Positions 50,508-61,367 of a stretch of DNA of 64,000 bases are shown here, piece by piece (position 1 is the first letter of the stretch; each line of letters starts with the position of its first letter). Source of the DNA: Musicola paradisiaca NCPPB 2511 (lineage in GTDB: Bacteria > Pseudomonadota > Gammaproteobacteria > Enterobacterales > Enterobacteriaceae). The DNA lies in assembly GCF_000400505.1 (NCBI RefSeq), contig NZ_CM001857.1, positions 4,150,374 to 4,214,373 on the forward strand. The letters are read 5' to 3'. Below the pieces are notes generated by a model. The model did not search any database and was not told the origin of the DNA. It saw only the letters and a list, made by a program, of their open reading frames with translations. The translations under genes and the position numbers were made by a program.

Positions 50508-51878
50508 ATGAAAAAAGCATCGTTGTTGTATAGCGCGCTGGCACTCAGCATAGGTCTATCCTTGTCCTCGCTTCCTACGGCTAACGCCGCGCTGCCTTCG
50601 GTTGTGTCGGGTCAACCGTTGCCCAGCCTGGCACCAATGCTGGAAAAAGTCCTTCCGGCCGTCGTGAGCGTCCATGTAGAAGGCACACAAATTCAGCGCC
50701 AACGCATCCCCGAAGAATTCAAATTTTTCTTCGGCCCAAATACCCCCTCGGAAAAGCAGAGCAGCCGCCCATTTGAAGGACTGGGCTCCGGCGTCATCAT
50801 CAGTGCGGAAAAAGCCTATGTGCTGACCAACAACCACGTCATCAACAACGCGGATAAAATTCGTGTTCAGTTGAACGACGGTCGGGAATACGACGCAAAA
50901 CTGATCGGCCGCGACGAACAGACCGATATCGCCCTTTTGCAATTGGTGGATGCTAAAAACCTCACTGAGATCAAAATGGCTGACTCTGATCAGTTGCGCG
51001 TAGGTGACTTTGCTGTTGCCGTGGGCAACCCATTCGGTCTGGGCCAGACCGCGACCTCGGGAATTATTTCCGCGCTGGGCCGCAGCGGCCTGAATCTGGA
51101 AGGGTTGGAAAACTTTATTCAGACTGATGCTTCCATCAACCGGGGCAATTCCGGCGGAGCATTGGTTAACCTGAAAGGCGAGCTGATCGGCATCAACACC
51201 GCTATTCTCGCACCGGGCGGCGGCAACATCGGCATCGGTTTCGCTATCCCCAGCAACATGGCGCAAAACCTGGCCCAGCAGTTGGTAGAATTTGGCGAAG
51301 TCAAACGCGGTCTGTTGGGCATCAAGGGCAGCGAGATGACGTCTGAAATCGCCAAAGCGTTTAAGGTTGAGGCGCAACGCGGCGCATTCGTCAGCGAGGT
51401 CATTCCGAAATCTGCGGCCGCCAAGGCCGGTATCAAAGCAGGGGATGTGCTGATTTCGCTGGATGGCAAGCCGATTAACAGTTTTGCCGAACTCCGAGCG
51501 AAAATCGGCACTACTGCGCCAGGCAAGACAGTTCGTGTCGGCCTGTTACGTGACGGTAAACAGCAAGAAGTCTCCGTCGTGCTGGACAACAGCGCCAATG
51601 CAACCACCAACGCCGACAATCTTTCGCCTGCGCTGCAAGGCGCTTCACTCACCAACGGTCAGTTGAAAGACGGCAGCAAAGGCGTACTGATTGAGAATGT
51701 CGCCAAGGACAGTGCGGCGGCCAAGGTCGGCTTACAGAAAGGCGATATTATCGTGGGCGTCAATCGCGAGCGTGTTGAAAGCATCTCGCAATTGCGCAAG
51801 ATCCTTGACAGCAAACCCTCCGTGCTGGCGCTGAATATCGTCCGCGGTGAAGAAAGTATCTATCTGTTGTTACGTTGA
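50508..51878 (+). CDS. degQ: periplasmic serine endoprotease DegQ
   Basis: A 456-residue HtrA protease that degrades misfolded periplasmic proteins. Signal peptide ends at ANA (residue 27). Catalytic triad H110 (TNNHVI), D140 (TDIALL) and S215 (NRGNSGGALV). Two PDZ domains follow (about 255-350 and 370-450). It lies between two terminator-like hairpins and has a sigma-E-like promoter upstream. DegP is the other possible name, but the degQ-degS order and zapG neighbour identify DegQ. Confidence 0.95.
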   Translation: MKKASLLYSALALSIGLSLSSLPTANAALPSVVSGQPLPSLAPMLEKVLPAVVSVHVEGTQIQRQRIPEEFKFFFGPNTPSEKQSSRPFEGLGSGVIISAEKAYVLTNNHVINNADKIRVQLNDGREYDAKLIGRDEQTDIALLQLVDAKNLTEIKMADSDQLRVGDFAVAVGNPFGLGQTATSGIISALGRSGLNLEGLENFIQTDASINRGNSGGALVNLKGELIGINTAILAPGGGNIGIGFAIPSNMAQNLAQQLVEFGEVKRGLLGIKGSEMTSEIAKAFKVEAQRGAFVSEVIPKSAAAKAGIKAGDVLISLDGKPINSFAELRAKIGTTAPGKTVRVGLLRDGKQQEVSVVLDNSANATTNADNLSPALQGASLTNGQLKDGSKGVLIENVAKDSAAAKVGLQKGDIIVGVNRERVESISQLRKILDSKPSVLALNIVRGEESIYLLLR

Positions 51879-51890
51879 TATATGAAAAAG

Positions 51891-51915
51891 GGAACGTCGC
51901 GCGATGCGGCGTTCC
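51891..51915 (+). terminator. weak hairpin between degQ and degS
   Basis: GGAACG/CGTTCC with an inner CGC/GCG pairing, followed by GCCTTCTC rather than a T-run. Likely attenuates but does not abolish read-through into degS. Confidence 0.5.
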
Positions 51916-51965
51916 GCCTTCTCTGATATTCTGCGTTTTATTCTTCTTTCTGACCTCCTGAGCCC

Positions 51966-53030
51966 ATGCTAACCAAACTGTTACGTTCGATGCTCATCGG
52001 TATCATCGTGGCTGGCGTTCTTTTGCTGGCCGTTCCGGCATTGCGCTCCGGTCAAGGGACGTTCAAGACGGAGAACGACAGTCAGAGTGAAGCACCGGTC
52101 AGTTATTATTTGGGGGTACGCCGTGCAGCCCCTGCCGTAGTGAACGTTTATAACCAAGCGAACAGCCCAGGTTCTCAGAATGAGCTGAACATCCGCAACC
52201 TTGGCTCCGGCGTTATCATGAACAGCAAAGGGTACATACTGACCAACAAACATGTCATCAGTAACGCGGAGCAAATCGTCGTCACACTGCAGGATGGGCG
52301 TATTTTTGAAGCACTGCTGGTCGGTTCCGATACATTAACCGACCTTGCCGTACTGAAAATCGAAGGCGCCAATCTGCCGGAAATCCCCATTAACACCAAA
52401 CGCCCCCCGCATGTCGGCGATGTCGTACTGGCAATCGGCAACCCCTACAATCTGGGGCAGACCGTCACACAAGGCATTCTCAGCGCCACCGGACGAGTGG
52501 GGCTCAGTTCTTCCGGCCGACAGAACTTTCTACAGACCGACGCCTCCATCAACCGCGGCAACTCCGGCGGTGCGCTGGTCAATTCGTTGGGGGAGTTGGT
52601 CGGCATCAACACGTTGTCTTTCGATAAAAGCAACGACGGCGGCACACCGGAAGGCATCGGTTTTGCCATCCCTGTCGCCCTGGCCAGCAAAATCATGAAT
52701 AAACTGATCCGGGATGGGCGCGTCATTCGCGGATACATCGGCATCAGCGGTGCGCAGAGAGAGCGATTGGGTAATCAGGTTTCTGGTCTTGATCGACTGC
52801 AAGGCATTATCGTCAACAAGGTGGAAACCGGAGGGCCGGCGGCAAAAGCAGGGATCAAGGAAGGCGATCTACTGATGGAGGTTAACCAGAAACCCGCCAG
52901 ATCTGTGATTGAAACCATGGATCAGGTTGCGGAAATCCGTCCAGGCTCAGTCATTCCGGTGGTGGTATATCGGGACAACAAAGAAATTACGCTGAACGTC
53001 ACGATTCAGGAATTTCCGACCAACGAATAG
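51966..53030 (+). CDS. degS: site-1 protease DegS (sigma-E stress sensor)
   Basis: A 354-residue membrane-anchored HtrA protease. One N-terminal helix (about 7-25) tethers it in the inner membrane. Triad H96 (TNKHVI), D126 (TDLAVL), S200 (NRGNSGGALV). A single PDZ domain (about 255-350) binds outer-membrane-protein C-termini, which triggers RseA cleavage and sigma-E release. The Shine-Dalgarno is weak, as suits a low-abundance sensor. Convergent with murA. Confidence 0.95.
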   Translation: MLTKLLRSMLIGIIVAGVLLLAVPALRSGQGTFKTENDSQSEAPVSYYLGVRRAAPAVVNVYNQANSPGSQNELNIRNLGSGVIMNSKGYILTNKHVISNAEQIVVTLQDGRIFEALLVGSDTLTDLAVLKIEGANLPEIPINTKRPPHVGDVVLAIGNPYNLGQTVTQGILSATGRVGLSSSGRQNFLQTDASINRGNSGGALVNSLGELVGINTLSFDKSNDGGTPEGIGFAIPVALASKIMNKLIRDGRVIRGYIGISGAQRERLGNQVSGLDRLQGIIVNKVETGGPAAKAGIKEGDLLMEVNQKPARSVIETMDQVAEIRPGSVIPVVVYRDNKEITLNVTIQEFPTNE

Positions 53031-53078
53031 CGGCTGTGATTTCCCCCGCTGTGGGGAAAACGTTGCCCCCTTCATCAG

Positions 53079-53111
53079 GCCAGGCCGGGAGCACTCGTCA
53101 CCCGGCCTGGC
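53079..53111. terminator. hairpin between convergent degS and murA
   Basis: A perfect 11-bp GC stem (GCCAGGCCGGG/CCCGGCCTGGC) with an 11-base loop. There is no T-run in either direction, so it is a barrier or weak terminator. Confidence 0.6.
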
Positions 53112-53117
53112 GCATCG

Positions 53118-54392
<1,275 letters not shown>

Positions 54393-54431
54393 TCAATATT
54401 CAGACTTAATAGCGCGACATACCGCGCCGAC

Positions 54432-54686
54432 TCAAAAACCGTTCAGTTTACGATCGCGCAGCCACTCTTCCGGGGTATAAGCTTTGATCGACAATGCGTG
54501 AATGCGGTTATCCGCGATATATTCCATCAGCGGCCCATAAACCGCCTGTTGCTGCTTGACACGGCTCATTTCCTTGAAGACATCACCCACAACAATTACC
54601 TGGAAATGGCTACCGTCGCCGGAAACGTGCACTTCATCCAGCGCCAATGCCTGCATCAGCACATCTTTAATTTCGTTATTTTCCAT
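54432..54686 (-). CDS. ibaG: BolA-family protein IbaG
   Basis: An 84-residue BolA-like protein, nearly identical to E. coli IbaG (YrbA). The conserved [16 protein letters not shown] with its His-containing turn is where BolA proteins bind [2Fe-2S] with Grx4. Influences acid resistance and iron-sulphur trafficking in E. coli. Separated from mlaB by a terminator, so it is transcribed with murA. Confidence 0.95.
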   Translation of the reverse strand: MENNEIKDVLMQALALDEVHVSGDGSHFQVIVVGDVFKEMSRVKQQQAVYGPLMEYIADNRIHALSIKAYTPEEWLRDRKLNGF

Positions 54687-54760
54687 CGCTCTCGATTCTA
54701 CGTCAGGGGAGATGATAAACAGGGTGGTATCTTAGATGAATCCGCCACCATCTTAAACAA

Positions 54761-54795
54761 AAGAAATCCCCCTTCGTACAGGTACGAAAAGGGGG
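54761..54795 (-). terminator. terminator of the mla operon
   Basis: CCCCC-TT-CGTAC pairs with GTACG-AA-(AA bulge)-GGGGG around a 2-base apex. On the minus strand it follows mlaB and is trailed by ATTTCTTTT. Confidence 0.75.
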
Positions 54796-54819
54796 ACGAT
54801 AAGATAGCCGTAGCGTCGC

Positions 54820-55122
54820 TCATCCAGCCTGGCGGATGGGGATGATTTCGCTCAGGTTATACAGTTGGATAAGGGTACTGAGCCGATCGCTAGCTCCGGT
54901 AATGTTCAGTTCCTTCTCTTGCTGCTGCTGTTGATGATGAAAATGCAGCAGCAATGCCAACCCTGAAGAATCAACCCGACGCAGCCGGCTGAGATCCAGT
55001 TCACCCACACCGTTTAGCAACGCCTCCCGCTGTTGCCACAAAGGTAACAGCGTATCGCGATCAAGGTCTCCTTCCAGCTGGAGGACGCCATTTTCCCGTT
55101 TCCAGGTCAGCGAGTTAGCCAT
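54820..55122 (-). CDS. mlaB: STAS-domain phospholipid transport protein MlaB
   Basis: A 100-residue cytoplasmic STAS protein that stabilises and activates the MlaFE ABC complex. The conserved [14 protein letters not shown] segment (about 46-59) contains the Thr/Ser-type loop. It overlaps the mlaC end by 8 bp. Last gene of mlaFEDCB. Confidence 0.93.
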   Translation of the reverse strand: MANSLTWKRENGVLQLEGDLDRDTLLPLWQQREALLNGVGELDLSRLRRVDSSGLALLLHFHHQQQQQEKELNITGASDRLSTLIQLYNLSEIIPIRQAG

Positions 55123-55750
55123 TTCGTTTCTGTTCCAACGAAATCGGCTGACGGGCGCTCACCAACAGTTGTCGGGTCAATCCATCAACGCCGTTTTGGC
55201 GCAATATGGAAGCCCACTCATTTTGTTTGGTGGTAATCATGCTCACGCCTTCGGCAATCATGTCATATGCCTGCCAATAGCCGGTCTTACTGTTTTTACG
55301 CCACTGAAAATCCAGGCGAATAGGCGGGCGCCCGCCGTTATCCATAATGGTGACGCGAATGGACACGATCTCCGCATTACCCAGCGGTTGTTCCGGGGCA
55401 ACCTCGTAAGTCTGCCCGTGATACGACGCCAGCGCCTGACCATAAGCCTGTTCCAGATAGGCTTCGAAGGCGGTGAAATAGGCATCGCGCTGCTCCGGCG
55501 TCGCATTTTTATAATATTGGCCGAGTACCAAAGCGCCGGCATACTTGACCTGCACATAAGGCAGAAGTTCTTCTTTGACAATACTGCGTAGACGATTAGG
55601 TTCCTGCCGAATCTGAGACTGCTCGTTTTTCAGGCGATCAAAGGTTTTTTGCGCCGCTTCCTTCATCAGGCTGTACGGATTAGTCTGATCCGCTGCGTTA
55701 ACAAAAGGCGCAACTACCAACAACGCCGCCATCAATAAACGTCTAAACAT
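55115..55750 (-). CDS. mlaC: periplasmic phospholipid shuttle MlaC
   Basis: A 211-residue periplasmic protein carrying phospholipid between the MlaA-porin complex and MlaFEDB. Signal peptide ends at VNA (about residue 20). The core [18 protein letters not shown] and [20 protein letters not shown] are nearly identical to E. coli MlaC. Start at 55750 with GAGAGGA; 5 upstream codons are open but rejected. Confidence 0.95.
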   Translation of the reverse strand: MFRRLLMAALLVVAPFVNAADQTNPYSLMKEAAQKTFDRLKNEQSQIRQEPNRLRSIVKEELLPYVQVKYAGALVLGQYYKNATPEQRDAYFTAFEAYLEQAYGQALASYHGQTYEVAPEQPLGNAEIVSIRVTIMDNGGRPPIRLDFQWRKNSKTGYWQAYDMIAEGVSMITTKQNEWASILRQNGVDGLTRQLLVSARQPISLEQKRNG

Positions 55751-55761
55751 TCTGTATCCTC

Positions 55762-56334
55762 TCAAGGGTGTTGAGTAACAGGTTGGCTGCCTGCGTCAGA
55801 TTTCGCATCATTGCCCGGCTTTACCGATGGCTCTGCGCTGCTCTGAGCGGCATTCTCATTACTGTTACCCCCGCTCTTATATAGGAATTGGCCGATAAGG
55901 TCTTCCAGAACCATGGCCGATTTCGTGTCCTGAATGGTACCGCCGTCTTTAAAGATCGACGTTCCCATATCCGCATCCTCAAAACCGATGTTCAAGGCCA
56001 GATACTGCTCCCCCAACAACCCGGAAGTACGAATCGCCAGGGAACTGGTATCCGGAATGTGGTCATATTGCCGATCGATATCCAACGCCACGCGCGGCAG
56101 ATACGTTTTACTGTCCAGGCCGATCTCCGCCACCCGACCAATGACCACGCCGCCGATTTTCACCGGCGAGCGTATTTTCAGGCCGCCGATGTTATCGAAA
56201 GTCGCATACAAACGGTATGTCTGCTGATTTCCCAGTGATTTCAGGTCCGCCACTTTCAGCGCCAGAAAGAGAATGGCAACCAGCGCAATCAACATAAAGG
56301 CGCCAACCCAAATTTCATGTTTCTTTGTTTGCAT
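55762..56334 (-). CDS. mlaD: MCE-domain phospholipid transport protein MlaD
   Basis: A 190-residue protein anchored by one N-terminal helix (about 8-27) and bearing an MCE domain (about 38-115; [23 protein letters not shown]) that forms a hexameric ring in the periplasm. The C-terminal ~40 residues are disordered and Ser/Asn/Ala-rich, somewhat longer than in E. coli. Four bp after mlaE. Confidence 0.95.
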   Translation of the reverse strand: MQTKKHEIWVGAFMLIALVAILFLALKVADLKSLGNQQTYRLYATFDNIGGLKIRSPVKIGGVVIGRVAEIGLDSKTYLPRVALDIDRQYDHIPDTSSLAIRTSGLLGEQYLALNIGFEDADMGTSIFKDGGTIQDTKSAMVLEDLIGQFLYKSGGNSNENAAQSSAEPSVKPGNDAKSDAGSQPVTQHP

Positions 56335-56338
56335 CGAC

Positions 56339-57121
56339 TCATTTCCCAAACATCAGTGCTGTCAGCACAAAATCCAATCCCAGTACCGCCAGTGAAGAAT
56401 GCACCACGGTACGAGTCGTCGCACGACTGATGCCTTCTGACGTCGGGATGGCGTCATAACCATTGAACAGGGCGATCCAGGTAACGGTCATCGCGAAAAA
56501 CAGGCTCTTTAGCACACAGTTCATTACATCGTGCCGCCACTCCACAGCCCCTTGCATCGCCGACCAGAAAAACCCGCTGTCGATACCTTTCCAGTCTACG
56601 CCGACCAGCGCGCCGCCCCAGATGCCGACCGCAACGAAAATGAGAGTCAGCAAAGGCATACTGATAAAACCGGCCCAGAAACGGGGAGCGACTACGCGAC
56701 GAAGCGGATCCACCGCCATCATCTCCATACTGGAAAGCTGCTCGGTGGCCTTCATCAGGCCGATTTCCGCAGTCAGAGCGGAACCGGCGCGACCGGCAAA
56801 CAATAACGCCGTCACAACCGGCCCCAGTTCGCGTAATAACGACAGCGCCACCATCATGCCCAAGCTGGCCTCCGCGCTGTAAGTCGTCAGCACGATATAG
56901 CCTTGCAACCCCAGCACCATACCGATAAAACAGCCGGAAACGATGATAATCAGCAGCGACTGCACGCCGACGCTATAAAGCTGCCGCGCCAGCAACGGCC
57001 ACTGTTTAGCTGGCTCCGGCTTGCCGACCAGCGCATTAAACAACATCAGCCCGGCCCGGCCAAAAGAGGCGCAGGTGCTGATGCCGGAGCGTCCCAACGA
57101 CGCCAATGCCTGCAATAGCAT
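56339..57121 (-). CDS. mlaE: phospholipid ABC transporter permease MlaE
   Basis: A 260-residue inner-membrane permease of the MlaE/TTG2B family, with about five or six hydrophobic helices. Conserved blocks include [19 protein letters not shown] and [21 protein letters not shown]. Two copies associate with MlaF, MlaB and MlaD hexamer to move phospholipid between inner membrane and MlaC. Six bp after mlaF. Confidence 0.96.
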   Translation of the reverse strand: MLLQALASLGRSGISTCASFGRAGLMLFNALVGKPEPAKQWPLLARQLYSVGVQSLLIIIVSGCFIGMVLGLQGYIVLTTYSAEASLGMMVALSLLRELGPVVTALLFAGRAGSALTAEIGLMKATEQLSSMEMMAVDPLRRVVAPRFWAGFISMPLLTLIFVAVGIWGGALVGVDWKGIDSGFFWSAMQGAVEWRHDVMNCVLKSLFFAMTVTWIALFNGYDAIPTSEGISRATTRTVVHSSLAVLGLDFVLTALMFGK

Positions 57122-57127
57122 GACCAG

Positions 57128-57934
57128 TTAACTCCCCGTACCCAAAAGTCCGCTCAGATAATCACCCGCCGGATGTCGGAACGGCACCGGACCATCCGCC
57201 GTCCCATCCAGAAACTGACGCACGCGCGGATCATCATTTTGCTGCAATTCCTGCGGCGATCCTTCCGCCACAACGCGCTGCCCGGCGATGATATAGGCAT
57301 AATCCGCGATGCTCAGCACTTCCGGCACATCATGAGACACCACGATGCAAGTAACGCCTAACGCATGATTCAGTTCGTCGATCAGCTTTACCAACACCCC
57401 CATCGTAATGGGATCCTGACCGACAAAGGGTTCGTCGAACATGATGAGCTGAGGATCCAGCGCTATCGCACGCGCCAGCGCGGCGCGGCGGGCCATCCCG
57501 CCCGACAGTTCCGCAGGCATCAGTTGCGCTGCGCCACGCAACCCAACCGCCTCCAGCTTCATCATCACCGTACTGCGCAACAATACGTCCGGCAATTGGG
57601 TATGCTCACGCAGCGGCCAGGCGACATTGTCAAAAACATTGAGATCGGTAAATAACGCGCCCGACTGGAACAGCATGCTCATCTTTTTGCGGGCGGCGTA
57701 CAGCCCGGAACGGGAAAGCGCTGGAATATTTTCTCCGTCGAACCAGATTTCTCCGCTATCTGGTTGCAATTGCCCGCCAATCAGCCGCAACAGCGTGGTT
57801 TTGCCTATTCCCGACGGCCCCATGATCGCGGTGATTTTACGCTTGGGTACATTCAACGATATATCGCTGAATATCGGCCGCTCGCCGCGCCGAAAATTGA
57901 GCCCGCGAATCTCAACCAGATTTTCATGGTTCAT
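57128..57934 (-). CDS. mlaF: phospholipid ABC transporter ATPase MlaF
   Basis: A 268-residue ABC ATPase. Walker A GPSGIGKTTLL (about 39-49), signature LSGGMARRAALARA (about 143-156), Walker B LIMFDEPFVGQD, H-loop SHDVPEV. C-terminal tail VPFRHPAGDYLSGLLGTGS is the segment that swaps between MlaF subunits in E. coli. First gene of the leftward mla operon, divergent from yrbG with a 281-bp gap that holds the two promoters; no clear boxes chosen. Confidence 0.96.
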   Translation of the reverse strand: MNHENLVEIRGLNFRRGERPIFSDISLNVPKRKITAIMGPSGIGKTTLLRLIGGQLQPDSGEIWFDGENIPALSRSGLYAARKKMSMLFQSGALFTDLNVFDNVAWPLREHTQLPDVLLRSTVMMKLEAVGLRGAAQLMPAELSGGMARRAALARAIALDPQLIMFDEPFVGQDPITMGVLVKLIDELNHALGVTCIVVSHDVPEVLSIADYAYIIAGQRVVAEGSPQELQQNDDPRVRQFLDGTADGPVPFRHPAGDYLSGLLGTGS

Positions 57935-58215
57935 GGTTCATTTCCTTACCGGCCGCGCCTGGCAGCCGTCATTTCTTGTCTATTCTCGGCATGTTGCCTA
58001 CATAACTGCGTTGATTCCGGTATATCGGGCGTCATCACTGTTACAGAATCAGACCATTTGGTTGTAGCCAAAGTTGCCATTGGTTTTACTTTTTCGCCCT
58101 GCGCAGTCAGAATTAGCGCTAGCGAGGAAAAACGGCTTTTTTGTTTATTATTCGTCCAGAAATACTGGTTTGTTCGCCAATAAGCCGGTGATTATACCTG
58201 AATAAAGGACGCTGC

Positions 58216-59178
58216 ATGCTTTTTGCGACAGTACTGTTGGTTGTTGGTTTGATTCTGCTGGTTTATGGTGCCGACCGGGTCGTCTATGGCGCCGCCGTTC
58301 TGGCCCGCTCTTTCGGCATCCCGCCCATGATTATCGGTATGACTATCGTTGGAATGGGAACGTCCTTGCCCGAACTGATGGTTTCCGTCACCGCCGCGCT
58401 TAATAATCAAATCGATATGGCTGTCGGCAATGTTCTGGGCTCCAATATCGCCAATATTCTGTTGATTCTCGGCAGCGCCGCGCTGATACGCCCGCTGACA
58501 TTCCAATCCGCCCTGCTGCGGCGTGAACTCCCCCCGATGCTTTTTGTCACCGCCTTGTGCGGATGGCTGCTGCATGACGGTTTTTTGAGCCGCATGGATG
58601 GCCTCATCCTGCTGATTGCCGCCGGAGGTTGCATCCTGCTGATGCTGAACATGGCGACCCGCGCAGCAAAGCAGGGCGAAGACAGCCTGACACGGGAGCA
58701 GATGGCGGAACTGCCGCAGGACAACAACTATACGGTTGCGCTGCTGTGGCTGATTCTCGGGCTGATCATCATGCCGATGTCCGCCCGAATCGTGATCGAT
58801 AACGCTACCGTCATCGCCAATTACTTTAATATCAGTGAACTTACCATCGGTCTGACCGTATTGGCGGTCGGCACCAGCCTGCCGGAACTGGCCACTGCGA
58901 TTGTCGGCACATTGAAAAAGGAAGACGATATCGCATTGGGCAATCTGATCGGTTCCAATATATTCAATATCGTCATCGTGCTGGGCGTCCCGGCACTGCT
59001 CTCGCCAGGCGCACTGAACCCGCTCGCTTTTCAGCGCGATTACTGGGTCATGCTCGGCGTCAGTGCGCTTCTGACGGCACTCTGTCTCCGCCAGAAACGG
59101 TGCATCGGTCAGGGCGCGGGCACATTGTTAGTGTGTGCATTCATTGCGTACCTTTCGGTGCTGTTCTTGTTTCCATAG
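58216..59178 (+). CDS. yrbG: Na+/Ca2+ antiporter-family protein YrbG
   Basis: A 320-residue membrane protein with the inverted duplication of the CaCA family. The alpha-repeats are GMGTSLPELMVSVTAALNN with NVLGSNIANI, and AVGTSLPELATAIVGTLKK with NLIGSNIFNI; the Glu and Asn residues are cation ligands. E. coli YrbG was proposed to exchange calcium, but its physiological role is unsettled. First gene of the yrbG-kdsD-kdsC-lptCAB group. Confidence 0.93.
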   Translation: MLFATVLLVVGLILLVYGADRVVYGAAVLARSFGIPPMIIGMTIVGMGTSLPELMVSVTAALNNQIDMAVGNVLGSNIANILLILGSAALIRPLTFQSALLRRELPPMLFVTALCGWLLHDGFLSRMDGLILLIAAGGCILLMLNMATRAAKQGEDSLTREQMAELPQDNNYTVALLWLILGLIIMPMSARIVIDNATVIANYFNISELTIGLTVLAVGTSLPELATAIVGTLKKEDDIALGNLIGSNIFNIVIVLGVPALLSPGALNPLAFQRDYWVMLGVSALLTALCLRQKRCIGQGAGTLLVCAFIAYLSVLFLFP

Positions 59179-59208
59179 CCAGAACACCGGCAATGCAGGA
59201 TATTTTTG

Positions 59209-60195
59209 ATGTCACATTTCAAGTTACAACCCGGCTTTGATTTCCAGACGGCAGGCCGTCAGGTTCTGTCCATCGAGCGCGATAGTCTGGCGCAGCTGGA
59301 TCAGTATATCGACGGTAACTTCGCCCTGGCCTGCGAAAAAATGTTCCACTGTCGCGGCAAGGTCGTGGTCATGGGGATGGGCAAATCAGGCCATATCGGC
59401 TGCAAAATGGCGGCGACGTTCGCCAGTACCGGTACGCCATCGTTTTTCGTCCACCCTGGGGAAGCCAGCCACGGCGATCTGGGCATGATTGCCGCGCAGG
59501 ACGTCGTCATCGCCATATCCAACTCGGGTGAATCGCACGAGATTCTGGCGCTGATCCCTGTGCTTAAACGTCTGCAGGTTTGTCTGATTTGCATGACCGG
59601 CAACCCAGACAGCACGATGGCGAAAACTGCGGATATCCACCTTTGCGTTCACGTCGCTCAGGAAGCCTGCCCATTGGGGCTGGCGCCGACATCCAGCACC
59701 ACCGCCGCGCTGGTAATGGGCGATGCGCTGGCGGTGGCGTTATTGCAGGCACGCGGCTTTACCGCCGAAGATTTCGCATTATCCCATCCCGGCGGCGCGC
59801 TTGGCCGCAAATTGCTGTTACGGGTGGAAGACATCATGCACTCCGGCGAAGAAATTCCTTGCGTGGACAGCCATGCTTCCCTGCGCGACGCACTGTTGGA
59901 AATCACGCGCAAAAATCTGGGCATGACGGCGATTTGCAACGCAGACCGGAAAATCGAAGGGATTTTTACCGACGGCGACCTGCGCCGGGTATTCGATATG
60001 AATATCAATCTGAACAACGCCCGCATCACCGACGTGATGACGCGCGGCGGTATCCGGGTGACGCCGCATACACTGGCGGTCGATGCGCTGAATCTGATGC
60101 AGTCCCGCCACATTACCTCGTTGATGGTGGCGGACGACGATCGTCTGCTTGGCATCATCCATATGCATGATATGTTGCGCGCTGGCGTGGTGTGA
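59209..60195 (+). CDS. kdsD: D-arabinose 5-phosphate isomerase KdsD
   Basis: A 328-residue enzyme converting ribulose-5-phosphate to arabinose-5-phosphate, the first step of Kdo synthesis. N-terminal SIS domain (VVVMGMGKSGHIGCKMAATF, about 47-66) and two CBS domains (about 210-328). A TTG lies directly before the ATG, but the ATG at 59209 with AGGA upstream gives the E. coli length. Confidence 0.96.
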   Translation: MSHFKLQPGFDFQTAGRQVLSIERDSLAQLDQYIDGNFALACEKMFHCRGKVVVMGMGKSGHIGCKMAATFASTGTPSFFVHPGEASHGDLGMIAAQDVVIAISNSGESHEILALIPVLKRLQVCLICMTGNPDSTMAKTADIHLCVHVAQEACPLGLAPTSSTTAALVMGDALAVALLQARGFTAEDFALSHPGGALGRKLLLRVEDIMHSGEEIPCVDSHASLRDALLEITRKNLGMTAICNADRKIEGIFTDGDLRRVFDMNINLNNARITDVMTRGGIRVTPHTLAVDALNLMQSRHITSLMVADDDRLLGIIHMHDMLRAGVV

Positions 60196-60234
60196 CTCCC
60201 CAGATCTGTACGACTTGAGCCAAGGAATGAGTGA

Positions 60235-60801
60235 ATGAGTGAAATTCGGCCGCAAACCGACACCTGCTACGGCCCTGTGGAGACGCAGGTCATGAACCGC
60301 GCGCGCGATGTACGTCTGCTGATTTGCGATGTAGATGGCGTACTGTCCGATGGACTTATCTACATGGGTAATCAGGGCGAAGAACTGAAAGCGTTCAATG
60401 TCCGCGACGGCTATGGCATCCGTTGCCTGCTAACTTCGGGTATCGACGTCGCGATTATCACCGGCCGTTCGTCTCAGTTGCTGATCGATCGCTGCCAAAC
60501 GCTGGGTATCACCCATCTTTATCAAGGACAATCCGATAAGCTTTTGGCCTTCCGCGAACTGTTGGATAAACTGTCGATCCAGGCCAGCCAGGTCGCCTAT
60601 ATCGGCGATGACCTGATCGACTGGCCGGTCATGGCCGAAGTGGGTCTAAGCGTAGCGGTTGCCGACGCTCACCCGCTGTTGCAGCCACGGGCTGATTATG
60701 TCACGCGCATCGCCGGTGGCCGCGGCGCGGTAAGAGAAATGTGCGACCTTATCCTACAGGCGCAGGATAAGCTTGATTTCGCCAAAGGGCTGTCGATATG
60801 A
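60235..60801 (+). CDS. kdsC: Kdo-8-phosphate phosphatase KdsC
   Basis: A 188-residue HAD phosphatase, same length as E. coli KdsC. Motif I is CDVDGVLSDG with the two Asp residues, motif III/IV is GDDLIDWPVM. Removes phosphate from Kdo-8-P. AAGGA 8 bases before ATG. Stop overlaps the lptC start (ATGA). Confidence 0.96.
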   Translation: MSEIRPQTDTCYGPVETQVMNRARDVRLLICDVDGVLSDGLIYMGNQGEELKAFNVRDGYGIRCLLTSGIDVAIITGRSSQLLIDRCQTLGITHLYQGQSDKLLAFRELLDKLSIQASQVAYIGDDLIDWPVMAEVGLSVAVADAHPLLQPRADYVTRIAGGRGAVREMCDLILQAQDKLDFAKGLSI

Positions 60802-61367
60802 GTAATGTAAAACGCTGGCTGACGCTGTTGCTGGCATTGATCGCACTGGTGCTGATCGGGTTAAATCTGACCGACAGACAGGCCAGCACCGGCCCGGCGG
60901 AAGTACCCAGCAATGACCCTGCTTATACCATGCAGAAAAACATTACCGTGGTATATGACCCAACCGGAAAACTGAGCTACAAGCTGGTGGCGGAGAGTGC
61001 GGAACATTACAACGCCGACCAAAGCAGCCGCTTTACCTTGCCGGTGGCGACCATGTTCAACGAACTCGGGGTGGCGACCTGGTCGGTGCGTTCCGATCGC
61101 GCCACGCTGACAAAAGACCGGATGCTCTATCTTTACGGTCATGTGGAGGTCAACAGCCTCACCACTGATTCACAACTGGAACGTATCAAGACAGACAACG
61201 CCCAGGTCAACCTGATCACACAGGATGTCTCGTCGGATGATGAAGTCACCCTGTACGGCACTAACTTTACCTCTAACGGGCTGAAAATGCGTGGTAATCT
61301 GCGCAGCAAAACCGCTGAATTGATCGACAAGGTAAAATCTTATTATGAAATCCAACCTAAACAATAA
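60798..61367 (+). CDS. lptC: LPS export protein LptC
   Basis: A 189-residue bitopic protein with an N-terminal helix (about 6-24) and a periplasmic beta-jellyroll that takes LPS from LptB2FG and hands it to LptA. Overlaps kdsC by 4 bp and lptA by 23 bp. I checked inside lptC for the sigma-E promoter reported for E. coli lptA and found no convincing match. Confidence 0.95.
   Translation: MSNVKRWLTLLLALIALVLIGLNLTDRQASTGPAEVPSNDPAYTMQKNITVVYDPTGKLSYKLVAESAEHYNADQSSRFTLPVATMFNELGVATWSVRSDRATLTKDRMLYLYGHVEVNSLTTDSQLERIKTDNAQVNLITQDVSSDDEVTLYGTNFTSNGLKMRGNLRSKTAELIDKVKSYYEIQPKQ

Noticed and set aside
61176-61211. GGAACGT and GTCAAC inside lptC as a sigma-E promoter for lptA
   Set aside because: Spacing is about 22 bp, too long for sigma-E, and the -35 box is imperfect.
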